A stretch of 64,000 nt of DNA from Pseudomonadota bacterium (GTDB lineage: Bacteria > Pseudomonadota > Alphaproteobacteria > Rhizobiales > MH13). Positions 24,856-33,730 of the stretch are shown here, piece after piece. The stretch spans positions 1-64,000 of the forward strand of contig JBCCPK010000009.1 in the NCBI GenBank assembly GCA_039024915.1. Reading direction: 5' to 3'. Every line of letters starts with the position of its first letter. Position 1 is the stretch's first letter. Under the pieces are notes generated by a model. It was not told where the DNA came from and did no database searches. It saw only the letters and a list, made by a program, of their open reading frames with translations. The position numbers and the translations under genes are program-made.

Positions 24856-26096
24856 ATGGCCTCGACCTTTGCCCGGTTCGGCACCAACCCGGAACTGGCA
24901 AGGGCCTGCACCGCCCTATCAATCTCGGCCTCTGTGTGATGCGCTGTCACAAAGAACCGTATGCGTGGACGGGAGTTCGGCACCGAAACGCGAACAACCG
25001 GCGGCGCAAAAATACCGTGCTTCATCAGGTATCGAGATGCATCTATGGTGTCCGCATCGTTCCGAAAATACACCGGGACAATTCCACGCCCAAACGATGA
25101 GCCGGTATCGAACCCATTTTCTTGCAAGCCGTTTTTCAGCCGCTTTGTAAGTTCGGCAAGACGGCAAACGCGATGGGGTTCTTGTATCGCTTTCCGTACG
25201 GCGGCATCTGCCGATGCAGCGACGGCTGGCGGTAGGCCAACCGAGTAGACAAACCCTGGAAGCAGAAGCCGCAGAGCCTCGCAGACGCTCCGGTCGGCTG
25301 CGATAAAACCCCCGCATGATCCAAATGCCTTGGAAAGTGTACCCACCACCAGATCGATGTCATCGGTTGGAATGCCAAAGTGGTCGCAGATTCCCCGCCC
25401 AGCATTCCCCAAAACACCATGTGAGTGGGATTCATCAAGCATCAACCACGCATCGTATTCGCTCTTGAGAGCAATCATGTCTGGCAAGTCTGGGATGTCG
25501 CCGTCCATGCTGAACAAGCCCTCGGTGACGATTAGACAGCGCCTGTAACTCGCCCGCTCAGTTCGCAGAAGGCTGCGCAAATGCGCATTGTCATTGTGTC
25601 TGAACGCCATGCACGTTGCCCGCGAGCCGTTGATGCCCGCCATGATACTGGCGTGGCTCAGTTCATCGTACAGGATGAGATCCTTGGTTTGCAGCAGCGT
25701 ACTTAAAAGCGTTTCATTGGTTACGTAGCCGCTGACAAAGACCAGTGCGGCTTCTTTACCAACAAAGTTGGCGAGCGAACTTTCGAGTTGGCGATGAAGC
25801 AACCGCTCGCCACCAACAATACGCGAACCGAGTACGCCGGTTCCGTGATCGGCTATGGCGTGGACTGAGGCAGCCTGAACCGACGCGTCCTGCGACAAGC
25901 CAAGATAATCGTAGCTGGAGAAACTCAGAAACTGCAGACCGCGCGCTTCGGTCTCTGCCTTCACCGCATCTACAGCTGCAAAATACAACTCCCAGGCATG
26001 GCCCTTGGTACTGCCATGTGTACGCCTGATCCGGCGCCAAAGGTAATCGTCCATCATTTCGACAGGCGTTTTTTCGGGGCTCTTTGCTGCCTCCAT
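24852..26096 (-). CDS. Alpha-oxoamine synthase (AONS/serine palmitoyltransferase family)
   Basis: A 414-residue PLP enzyme of the AONS/KBL/SPT group. It shows FSSYDYLGLS (59-68), GTGVLGSRIVGG (85-96), DELSHASIMAGI with His148 stacking on PLP, LDESHSHGVLG (Asp221, His224) and the Schiff-base Lys256 in VGTLSKAFGSCGGFIAAD. These enzymes condense an amino acid with an acyl thioester and lose CO2. The GTLSK...GGF motif is closer to SPT-like than to BioF (GTLGKA) members, by eye. No other biotin gene is nearby, while a reductase, an ACP and a ceramide-synthase-like gene are. Making a long-chain 3-keto base from an amino acid and acyl-ACP is the best inference. BioF or a secondary-metabolite AONS are alternatives. 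Confidence 0.82.
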   Translation of the reverse strand: MEAAKSPEKTPVEMMDDYLWRRIRRTHGSTKGHAWELYFAAVDAVKAETEARGLQFLSFSSYDYLGLSQDASVQAASVHAIADHGTGVLGSRIVGGERLLHRQLESSLANFVGKEAALVFVSGYVTNETLLSTLLQTKDLILYDELSHASIMAGINGSRATCMAFRHNDNAHLRSLLRTERASYRRCLIVTEGLFSMDGDIPDLPDMIALKSEYDAWLMLDESHSHGVLGNAGRGICDHFGIPTDDIDLVVGTLSKAFGSCGGFIAADRSVCEALRLLLPGFVYSVGLPPAVAASADAAVRKAIQEPHRVCRLAELTKRLKNGLQENGFDTGSSFGRGIVPVYFRNDADTIDASRYLMKHGIFAPPVVRVSVPNSRPRIRFFVTAHHTEAEIDRAVQALASSGLVPNRAKVEAI

Positions 26097-26765
26097 GGGA
26101 TGGTCCGGGCCTTCAGGCTGTTGAGTATAAATGAGGTAGCTAGCCTAAGTCGGCACAATAATGAACCTGACCAATTTGACCAGTTTGAAATGGCGATAGG
26201 CGCAGCTGCATTGCGCAACGGCCAATCGTGTCTTGGCCCCCTAAAACTGTGCCATCGACGTGTCAGTGCGCTGGGGTCGGCGACACGGCCTACTACAACT
26301 GGCGCAAAAATTTTTTCAGGATAGGCCGTTCGCAGCTTTCGCGTCGGCATAATGAGACAGGCAAGTAATCGATCCAGTGGATCGATTGTATGGCGAACGC
26401 CCACGCCGCTATCAGCTTGATGCTTCAGTGATCCGTCTCAGGCCACGATAACCCAACCAAATCTGGTGCGTGGACCCGGCTTAAGACAGGCCCAGATCGT
26501 CATCAACGTTAGGTTGCGCCAATACAATCAGATCAGCTCGTATCATGCGCTGGGCATGTGGGCGCCGGTTCCCGAAACAGCGCTAGAGAAGCCGCAAATT
26601 ATCGGCCAGGACGCATGGAACCAGATCCTTAGGCAAACCAGTACCTGCAAACGATGATCTATTCTTATGGAAGTTCTACCGACTAACGCATGATCCGCGC
26701 TTGGTGCGGTCACCTCGTCATAACAAACATGATCAGCCCAAGGCGACGTAGTGAGACGCGAGCGC
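26097..26765. other. Gene-poor intergenic stretch with mobile-element remnant
   Basis: A 669-bp gap between the AONS-family gene (starts at 26096, minus strand) and the end of the GGDEF-EAL gene. It holds the promoter of the AONS gene at the left and a degenerate transposase tail near 26.5 kb. CGATCCAGTGGATCG (26372-26386) is a short inverted repeat. No intact gene or RNA is recognisable. Confidence 0.6.
26466..26657 (+). pseudogene. C-terminal remnant of an IS3-type transposase
   Basis: The frame encodes QAQIVINVRLRQYNQISSYH, then ALGMWAPVPETA and LEKPQ. This matches the C-terminal end of IS3-family integrase-type transposases (xAQxVIExWRxxYNxxRPHxALGYxPPxPE) with several substitutions, including loss of the usual RPH. 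No upstream DDE region, no orfA and no terminal inverted repeats are visible, so only a decayed tail remains. It marks an old insertion just outside the lipid locus. Confidence 0.7.
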
Positions 26766-28898
26766 TTACGATACCAGTTTTAGCACCTCGGCTGGCCTGT
26801 TCTGCGAGTCAGATTCCACCACCAGCTGTTTGAATTCGCCAAGCGGCATGGGCCTTCCGCCATAGTACCCTTGATAGGTCTGCACCCCTCGCTCTTGAAG
26901 GAAAGCGAGTTGCTCGGGTGTCTCAACCCCTTCGGAGACCACGTCTGCGTGCAGTACCTTCGCCATATCGACAACCGTCTGGAACAGACCTCGGGCAGCG
27001 TCGTCGGTGGCGACGTCCATAATCAAGCCCCGATCGATCTTCAACGTATCGAAGGCGAGCGTCTTGAGCCGGCCTAGGTTGGAATAGCCCACACCAAAAT
27101 CGTCGACGGCCAGCTTCACACCCAGTTCCCGAAGCAGGTCGATATTGTGCTCAACCAGGTCGTTCTGCTCCATGGCAGTGCCCTCGGTGATCTCCACTTC
27201 GAGCAATCTTGGATCGAGGCTGTTGTCTTCCAGTTGGCTCTTCAGGCGATCGGCAAAACCTGGCGCAAGCAACTCCTCGCTGGCAATGTTGACGGCCATT
27301 GTGATGGGTTTGCCGCGCCCTTGATTGATTTCTGCTGCAACGCGAATTGCTTTGCCAACCATTATTTGGCCGACCCTCGGCATCAAACCCATAGCAGCTG
27401 TAACTGGTAGAAAGTCGTCCGGACGCACAAACCCTCTCTCAGGATGGTTCCAGCGGATCAACGCCTCCACACCCACCAGTTCTTCGCTGGCAACGTCAAA
27501 CTTCGGCTGCAGAAACAATTCGAACTCATCGTTGGCAACGGCGCGGTCAATGTCCTTTTCCATCTGGCTTCGCGCGAGCAGTTCTTTGTGCTTATCGCGG
27601 TCATAGACAGCGAACGTGCCACGCACATCGTTCTTTGCCTGGTACATTGCGACATCCGCGCACTTCAGCAGGTGTTCACGCGAAGTCGCGTGGTCGGGGA
27701 ACAGCGCGATCCCGATGCTTGTTGAGACCTTCAAGTTTAGCCCATCAAGCGCGAAGGGCTTTTCCATTGCTGCAACGATGGACCTGGCAAGATCTTGAGA
27801 TTTTCCACCATCGACCAGAATCGTGAACTCATCGCCACCTAACCGGGAAAGGAGCGCCTCACCCTGCTCGAAAAGAAGTCCTTGCTTCTTGTGAACTCGG
27901 ACGCCGGTAGGTTTCAGCCCTAGCTCCTGCATTTGATTGCGCAATCGTTCGGTAAAGGCCCGCAGGAGCATGTCACCCACGTGGTGGCCGTGCGTGTCGT
28001 TAACCTCCTTAAACCTATCGACATCGAGAAAAAGGGCGGCAAACTGATCCTCTGGATCGGTCCTTTTGGTCAGGTTCTCGATCTGCAAACTTAGCCAGCT
28101 GCGGTTGGGCACCCCCGTTAGCTTGTCCTCGTAAGCCACACGTTTTGTCTCAAGGAACGAGCTATGTAGTTCGTCGAGCATATTGTTGAACGATTGAGCG
28201 ACGAGGCCAAACTCATCATTGGAGTGGCTCTCTATACGGTGAGAAAAGTCTCCACTAGCAACACGTCGACTCGCCTCTTGAAGCCTGAGAAGAGGTTCGC
28301 TCAGGCGTCGCGCTATTACCCAGGCGATGAGCGGACCAACTATGACGCAAGCAATGCTGATGGCTGCCGTACTTACCCAAAGACCCCGAAGCTCCTGTTC
28401 GATGGGCGCGCGCGCAACGCGAAGGTTGAGGAAGCCAATAACGTCGCCTGCTACGGCGATCGGTCCTGCGCGATGGAGGTAGTTTTCCCCAAGCGTTTGC
28501 CGCGGTTCTTGCGCCACAATCGCTTCGCGCAGGAACGGATCGTCCACGGGTGCAAGCCATGCAGCGGCCTCGGCACCTCCAGATTTCCAAAGCCAACCCT
28601 CCGGATCGACGATCGATACCGATACGATATCCGAGCGAGATTCGAGCTCTTCGAAAAAGACATCGAGGGAGGCTGGGTCGTTCCGTAAGATAGCAGGGAT
28701 CGAGACTTCCTTGATAAGAGATGCCAGATGGATCGCATTCATATTAAGCCGATCTTCGATCATCTGCTTTTGAACGAAAACGCTGATCGATAGAACTGCA
28801 ATCGCCCCGAGCAAAATGACTGACGAAAGAACCACCATGAGGCGGCGAGCAAGGCCAAAATTGGCCTCGCGGGTGAACTGCGAGCGATAACTAGACAT
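26766..28898 (-). CDS. Membrane GGDEF-EAL cyclic-di-GMP enzyme with HAMP domain
   Basis: A 710-residue inner-membrane protein: TM1 about 20-43, a periplasmic domain 44-170, TM2 about 174-196, HAMP 197-250, GGDEF about 255-435 and EAL about 447-700. The GGDEF motif is intact (SRLGGDEF, 351-358). The EAL domain keeps its catalytic set: EAL 478-480, VNIAS, EVEITEG, DDFGVGY 599-605, LKID and SEGVE 655-659. Either diguanylate cyclase or phosphodiesterase activity is therefore possible. The gene lies 26 bases after a PhnD-like periplasmic binding protein gene, which suggests that the liganded binding protein docks on the periplasmic domain. NspS-MbaA of Vibrio is a known parallel. Confidence 0.92.
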   Translation of the reverse strand: MSSYRSQFTREANFGLARRLMVVLSSVILLGAIAVLSISVFVQKQMIEDRLNMNAIHLASLIKEVSIPAILRNDPASLDVFFEELESRSDIVSVSIVDPEGWLWKSGGAEAAAWLAPVDDPFLREAIVAQEPRQTLGENYLHRAGPIAVAGDVIGFLNLRVARAPIEQELRGLWVSTAAISIACVIVGPLIAWVIARRLSEPLLRLQEASRRVASGDFSHRIESHSNDEFGLVAQSFNNMLDELHSSFLETKRVAYEDKLTGVPNRSWLSLQIENLTKRTDPEDQFAALFLDVDRFKEVNDTHGHHVGDMLLRAFTERLRNQMQELGLKPTGVRVHKKQGLLFEQGEALLSRLGGDEFTILVDGGKSQDLARSIVAAMEKPFALDGLNLKVSTSIGIALFPDHATSREHLLKCADVAMYQAKNDVRGTFAVYDRDKHKELLARSQMEKDIDRAVANDEFELFLQPKFDVASEELVGVEALIRWNHPERGFVRPDDFLPVTAAMGLMPRVGQIMVGKAIRVAAEINQGRGKPITMAVNIASEELLAPGFADRLKSQLEDNSLDPRLLEVEITEGTAMEQNDLVEHNIDLLRELGVKLAVDDFGVGYSNLGRLKTLAFDTLKIDRGLIMDVATDDAARGLFQTVVDMAKVLHADVVSEGVETPEQLAFLQERGVQTYQGYYGGRPMPLGEFKQLVVESDSQNRPAEVLKLVS

Positions 28899-28924
28899 GG
28901 CTTAAGCTCAGACTCTTCGAAGGG

Positions 28925-29839
28925 TCACATGACGCCCAGCTGTTCAAGCTGGTCGAGCCGTTCATAGATTGGGCCAAAAGTTGCCTCGACGCCGAGCGGG
29001 AACGGATCAAATCGCGTGGTTTCATTGAACAGCATCATCGTTTGTTTGCCGGCGACCGAGTTGGCCATATCTTGCAGGACGAACGAGACGCGTCCCGCAA
29101 TCACTAGATTGAGGTCTCCCCGACGGACGACAATCTGCCGGGGCACGTTGATGCTGCGTGCGAGAACACGGTACTCGCCAGGGCGGGCCGCTTCGAGCCA
29201 TTCCAATCCCCGAGGGTCAGTGGCACCTGCATCGATCGTACCGCGCGCTAGCGAGGCCACGGTGTTACGGTCATGTCCGGTGAAGATGTAACCAACCTCG
29301 GATTCGTCGACGCTGTGTTCATCGGCAGATACATCGCGAATGTGTAAGCCTGTGGTCTTTAACATCGCCGCTGGAAGCATGAATCCAGACGTTGAATCAG
29401 GCTCTTGAAAACCAACGACCGCCCCTTGAAGATCATCGAGCGTTTCGAAGGGACTGTCGGCTCGGACCACAAACATCGCATGGTACTCGGCGACGCCGTC
29501 CTTCCAGCGCCGCAAGAAGGGCTCGGCACCCGAAAGCCTTGCCACGCGTGCGGCAACGAGCGGACTATCGAAGTAGAGGTCAACGTCTCCGCTTTGTAGC
29601 GCAAGGGCCATGCTATCGGAGTCTGGAAGCACCGACACCTCGACATCCGTGATCCCGTCTTCAGCGAGGACCTCTTCCAAATAGACAGCAAGTGGCGCGA
29701 AGTGCTCCAGATGCTTACGGATGTTTTCGTTGACCGAGCCAAGCACCAGTGTTTCGGCTGTCGCAGCCGCTGGTATCAACCAGAGGCTCAAAGCTGCTAG
29801 GGCGAAGGTTATTTTTCGCCGTACACGCAAAACGCACAT
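28925..29839 (-). CDS. PhnD-like periplasmic substrate-binding protein, orphan
   Basis: A 304-residue protein with a signal peptide (about 1-28, ending ATA-E) and a two-lobe type 2 binding-protein body of the phosphate/phosphite/phosphonate family: LVLGSVNENIRKHLEHFAPL at the start, SGDVDLYFDSPLVAARV, YHAMFVVRADSPFETLDDLQG, and GTIDAGATDPRGLEWLEA. No ABC permease or ATPase for import is adjacent; instead it precedes a GGDEF-EAL gene by 26 bases. It is therefore more likely a ligand-sensing subunit for c-di-GMP signalling than a transporter component. Ligand unknown. The start at 29839 is GTG or ATG-like and follows a GGAGG-like sequence read on the minus strand. Confidence 0.85.
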   Translation of the reverse strand: MCVLRVRRKITFALAALSLWLIPAAATAETLVLGSVNENIRKHLEHFAPLAVYLEEVLAEDGITDVEVSVLPDSDSMALALQSGDVDLYFDSPLVAARVARLSGAEPFLRRWKDGVAEYHAMFVVRADSPFETLDDLQGAVVGFQEPDSTSGFMLPAAMLKTTGLHIRDVSADEHSVDESEVGYIFTGHDRNTVASLARGTIDAGATDPRGLEWLEAARPGEYRVLARSINVPRQIVVRRGDLNLVIAGRVSFVLQDMANSVAGKQTMMLFNETTRFDPFPLGVEATFGPIYERLDQLEQLGVM

Positions 29840-30033
29840 CAGGTCCTCCCGTGAATTATGGCAGGGTCATAGGTGCGTTCGCGACAAGGATTGGTTTATC
29901 GGGTGAGCCAGAATAAACTTAGCATTAGCATGCGCTTAATGGATTGCGTCCAGTGCAAAGGATTTCGCCATCAGCATGCTTCATGCCCGATGCGGTGGAA
30001 CTCGGGTGTCTACTAGACGGCCGCGCAAACCTG

Positions 30034-31581
30034 TTACACGTTCGCGCCGCGCTTGGGTCTCATGCTCCATGACACACCGAGCACAAGCAGGAGCAGGACA
30101 GTAGGAATAAGCACCAGTGGGCTCCCCGCCGCGACGAGTGCCGTACCACCAGCGCAGGCTATAGAAGCTGCAGCTTCTGCGAGCGTCGAGGCCTTCGAGG
30201 CGACCTGCCGCCTGCGAAAGGTTGTGCGTTTTGCCTGTGCACGGAACCATAGCTGAATAAGGATCGCGCTGCCGGCAGCCAGCATACCGCCGATGAAGGT
30301 AACCACTGCGCCCCATATCGATATCACTGATAGTGCGATACTAATTGGCAGCAGTACGGCGGCGATAAGCGTCAGCACTGCTAAAACCTTTGCCCACAAT
30401 CTGGTGAGGGTAGAGACGGGAGCTGTCGCAATCAGATCGGGGGCATCTTCTCCGCTGATCGTCAGCCAAGCCAACCCGCCCGCAAGCTGCCCGACGGCCA
30501 TGACAATGACCGGTGCTACCAATACCGATATCTCAGCGTTCTGGCCAAAGCTGATCCAAAGCATCACGGCGGGCGGAATCAGATAAAGCACCTGCATCAG
30601 GGTTTGGGAGACGAGCCACGGATCGCGGCCGACAAGCTTCAACTCTTTGTGAACAAGTGCGCCAAGTGCCGTATAGCTGCGAAACGTCCGCTCCAGCTGT
30701 CGTCCACGTGGGGTCTTTTCGGCGACGCCGAGGGCCATCACGGCAATACGGCGAAACTGAACGGACCCACACCAAGCGCCACCGGCGAAAAAGGCCAATG
30801 CAACAGTTACGAACACAAGAACTGCCCATGTTTGTCCGGCCACCGCATGAGCGGGGAGCCACCACGCAGATGCAGAAACTGGTGCATAGTCAGCAAGGAA
30901 CTCGGCGTCGAAAAGTGTGAACCGGGACATGGACCCGAAGGATAGGATCGCAACCACCTGCATCCCAATAAGAAAAGCTGCGCCGACGACGGCCGCCAGA
31001 ACCTGCGCCATGAGCCTGGTGCGCTGGGCCCCCACCGTTCTGAAAAGCGCGAGAGTGATGAGCACGCCTGCCCCGGTCGCGGTCAAAGAGACCGCGAGAA
31101 GTACCAAATAGCCTGCAAGCCAACGTTCCCCGCCGAGGGCGGCTGCGACATTCAAGAACGGTGAAATGACCAACGCCGACATTGCCCAACTGGTCACGGC
31201 CATCATGGAGATGCGGACCAAAAACAGGTCACGGGAGGGCGCGGGTGACGATAGGATTAGGTCAAGGTCATCACGGGCGTAGAATGCCCGCGTCACCGAT
31301 TCCATGGCCTGCGACAGCATCATGGTAAAGCTAAGGAGAACGGTGACCGAGATCACCGCCAACGCGGTTTGGTCAAGCACGATCCCTTCGGCCATGTGCG
31401 GTGAGAGGACAACATACGCGATCCCATGCAGAACCGCGTAGAAGACGCCCATTCCGATAAGCGCCCGCCTTAAACTGGTGTTCCGCCAGCCTGAAAACAT
31501 CCAGGCCCAGTCACGCCAAGCCAGTCGCAACTCATGCTGCGAAAAGCGGCTCAACGCCCAGGGTGCTGTTGCCGCGCTCAT
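30034..31581 (-). CDS. ABC-2 type transporter permease
   Basis: A 515-residue integral membrane protein with about 12 hydrophobic segments and few long loops. A large cytosolic loop about residues 290-320 (KTPRGRQLERTFRSYTALG) precedes a second half with repeated helices. Such double-length ABC-2 permeases work as exporters with one ATPase. Its start overlaps the stop of the ATPase gene by four bases (31581-31578), so the pair is an operon. No substrate clue is present in the neighbours; lipid, peptide or drug export are all possible. Confidence 0.8.
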   Translation of the reverse strand: MSAATAPWALSRFSQHELRLAWRDWAWMFSGWRNTSLRRALIGMGVFYAVLHGIAYVVLSPHMAEGIVLDQTALAVISVTVLLSFTMMLSQAMESVTRAFYARDDLDLILSSPAPSRDLFLVRISMMAVTSWAMSALVISPFLNVAAALGGERWLAGYLVLLAVSLTATGAGVLITLALFRTVGAQRTRLMAQVLAAVVGAAFLIGMQVVAILSFGSMSRFTLFDAEFLADYAPVSASAWWLPAHAVAGQTWAVLVFVTVALAFFAGGAWCGSVQFRRIAVMALGVAEKTPRGRQLERTFRSYTALGALVHKELKLVGRDPWLVSQTLMQVLYLIPPAVMLWISFGQNAEISVLVAPVIVMAVGQLAGGLAWLTISGEDAPDLIATAPVSTLTRLWAKVLAVLTLIAAVLLPISIALSVISIWGAVVTFIGGMLAAGSAILIQLWFRAQAKRTTFRRRQVASKASTLAEAAASIACAGGTALVAAGSPLVLIPTVLLLLVLGVSWSMRPKRGANV

Positions 31582-32375
31582 GCCGCTTTCTCATCGCCGC
31601 GGAATGCATCTGTGGATGTTATCGTGTTGTCGTGCCCGCCGCCGACGATCTCAAGAAATATATCTTCTAACGAGTTGCCATCAGCGCTCGCGCGCGCGCG
31701 TAACTCTTCCAGTGTTCCTTCCGCAATCAGTTGTCCTTGAGCGATAATTCCAATCCGGTCGGCCATGCGCTCCGCAACCTCAAGGATATGCGTCGTCATG
31801 ATGACCGTCACGCCGTCAGCAACCAGGCCGGAGAGCACCTGCTTCACCTGTCGCGCTGAGCCTGCATCAAGTCCGGTGAGTGGCTCGTCGAGGATGATCA
31901 GGCGCGGTTCATGGATCAAGGCACCTGCAAGCGCCACTTTCTGACGCATGCCTTTCGAGAAGCCGCCACAGCGATCGTTCGCGTGAGCGCTGAGACCAAA
32001 GGCGTCGAGCAGGCTATCAGCTTTGAAGCGGGCGAAATCCCCATCCATGCTCCAAAGGCCGGCTACGAACTCAAGGTACTCTAGCGGTGTGAGCTTGTCA
32101 TAGACCATGGGTTCATCAGGCACCCAGGCCAGAATCTTCTTTGCCGCAATGGGTTCGGCAAAAGCAGTAATGCCGCAGATTGTCACTGACCCAGCATCGG
32201 CCTCGAGTAAGCCGGCGACCATGCGCAGGGTCGTTGTCTTTCCAGCGCCGTTCGGCCCGAGCAGGGCGTAAAATTCACCCGCATGCACCCTCAGCGATAG
32301 ATCGTTCACGGCTGGTTCGCTGAAACTCTTGCGAAGGCTGACAATATCAAGGGCGGCGGTGTTGGCGGGTGACAT
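31578..32375 (-). CDS. ABC transporter ATPase
   Basis: A 265-residue ABC ATPase with Walker A GPNGAGKTT, Q-loop around AWVPDEPMVYDKLTP, signature GGFSKGMRQKVALAGAL, Walker B LIILDEPLTGLD and H-loop MTTHILEVAERMADR. It belongs to the CcmA/NatA-like group that drives ABC-2 exporters. It is the first gene of the pair with the 12-helix permease. The upstream gap (32376-32743) contains its promoter. Confidence 0.92.
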   Translation of the reverse strand: MSPANTAALDIVSLRKSFSEPAVNDLSLRVHAGEFYALLGPNGAGKTTTLRMVAGLLEADAGSVTICGITAFAEPIAAKKILAWVPDEPMVYDKLTPLEYLEFVAGLWSMDGDFARFKADSLLDAFGLSAHANDRCGGFSKGMRQKVALAGALIHEPRLIILDEPLTGLDAGSARQVKQVLSGLVADGVTVIMTTHILEVAERMADRIGIIAQGQLIAEGTLEELRARASADGNSLEDIFLEIVGGGHDNTITSTDAFRGDEKAA

Positions 32376-32534
32376 CGGTTACTCACACTGACGAGACTTT
32401 TTCTCATCTTAGCGCCGTGACCTTTCGTTAGAGTAAAACCGGACCATAATAACGCGATCGTTGCCCAGAATGGTGCGGCTGGTCTCTATGCGTAGTGGGC
32501 CTCACAAAGCCACCACGGAAGGCTTCGCAACTTG

Positions 32535-32648
32535 GTGGTACCAGGGCAGAAACGGCCGTCGCGAGAGCCGCAAACTGTCGACAGGCTGACCCCATGCCAC
32601 TTGGCCCAGTAACCAGCCTCTTGTGTGGTGCCAGAGTGTAAACGGGGC
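32535..32648. repeat. Pair of imperfect 24-bp direct repeats in a gene-free gap
   Basis: GTGGTACCAGGGCAGAAACGG (32535 on) and GTGGTGCCAGAGTGTAAACGG (32625 on) share 16 of 21 bases, 90 bp apart, with GCC-like ends. They lie in the 368-bp gap 32376-32743, which has no convincing gene. They mark the left edge of the haloperoxidase island, so decayed insertion ends are possible, but this is weak. Confidence 0.35.
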
Positions 32649-32743
32649 CTTAGCCTCCGATCCCAGCGATGTTGACCGAAACCGTTGCGGCGCAAAGGTG
32701 AGCGGCCGCGCGCCCACGATGTCACGGAAGCAGACCTCGTGCG

Positions 32744-33664
32744 TCAGGTCCCAGTGGCGCTGCTCTGCGGCTTACGTCCCGCAGAGCGCAGGTGCATAAA
32801 CCTCTGGAGAAGGTCGAACCAAAAGGGCGCTCCGAGCGTCATCGCCAATGCTGTGATGACAATGCCAGGAACCTGCACAATGACCTTGCCAATCTTTGTC
32901 CCGAACCCATCGTCCTCATCCCAAATTCCAGTCCACCCCAGGGGAAACGGTCGCAAGTCCTCAGAGATTGTCTCCAACTCCGCCTCAACAGCCGCAGCAA
33001 GCTCGGTAAGGGTGCTTTCCTCAAGGCGTTCCTCAACCAAGGGCGGCACTGCCGCGACGTACTGCTCAGCTGCCTGCGAGACTTGTGCACGAAGTGCGTC
33101 GTCTTGCCAAAGCGCCTGCGCCACAGAGAACGTGTTGGCGTTTGTCGCCAGCGCAATGGTGAGTGCGACACCAAACGAAACCCATTGCATGCGTCGCACA
33201 TAGATCCCAGAGGTTCGTTCCATCACGGTGTCAAACCAATTTGCAATGGCGCTTTCCAAAGACTGTGCTTGGGAAACGACTGCGTTTTCCAGGCTTGTGA
33301 CTGCCTCTTTCAGAAGGGAACCCTCTTCGATTGTGTCGCTGATGCGGTCGGAGCCACCTTCTGCCTGGGACCCATTTGAGGATGCCTGAATTAACGCTTG
33401 CGCGAAGGTTTCTCCACTCAGATAGCTTGGCGCTTGTCGGCCGGTGACCGTGTCGCATTCGCGACACAAAGAACGGATCAACCCGTTGTTCCAAAACCGT
33501 GTGCGAACAGAAGGATCGTCAAGCAAACGCTGAAGCTCCTCGTACAAAACCTTGGCGCGTAAGCGCAGGACATTGGCGAGTAGTTCGTTGAAGGTTGTGC
33601 AAGTCAGGCTCATCAAAAGATAGAAAAAGACAAGTCCAAGTGCGATTTCAATAAAGATTGGCAT
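32744..33664 (-). CDS. Three-helix membrane protein of unknown function
   Basis: A 306-residue protein: TM1 about 4-24 (IEIALGLVFFYLLMSL), a long hydrophilic region 25-158 with a Cys-rich spot (SLCRECDTVTG), TM2 about 160-175, an acidic helical segment 176-255, and TM3 about 262-282. This N-helix with a long loop followed by two helices is seen in uncharacterised alphaproteobacterial and cyanobacterial membrane proteins; no motif gives a reaction. It is the last gene of the minus-strand operon haloperoxidase - DM13 - 124-residue protein - this one, and begins 66 bases after the 124-residue gene. It could anchor or partition the operon's products. Confidence 0.7.
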   Translation of the reverse strand: MPIFIEIALGLVFFYLLMSLTCTTFNELLANVLRLRAKVLYEELQRLLDDPSVRTRFWNNGLIRSLCRECDTVTGRQAPSYLSGETFAQALIQASSNGSQAEGGSDRISDTIEEGSLLKEAVTSLENAVVSQAQSLESAIANWFDTVMERTSGIYVRRMQWVSFGVALTIALATNANTFSVAQALWQDDALRAQVSQAAEQYVAAVPPLVEERLEESTLTELAAAVEAELETISEDLRPFPLGWTGIWDEDDGFGTKIGKVIVQVPGIVITALAMTLGAPFWFDLLQRFMHLRSAGRKPQSSATGT

Positions 33665-33730
33665 CTGGTTTTCCCTTAACTTCTTTGGGCCGTGGATAGC
33701 GCTACGACAACGCTTCGAGCTTAGCCGTTG

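Noticed and set aside
24852-26096. Biotin synthesis (BioF) role for the AONS-family gene
   Set aside because: Not excluded, but there is no bioA, bioB or bioD nearby, and the Lys256 motif and the neighbours fit an SPT-like role better.
32486-32725. 79-codon minus-strand frame in the gap left of the haloperoxidase island
   Set aside because: Rich in Arg, Trp and Gly with no motif and no start context, and it spans the imperfect direct repeats.
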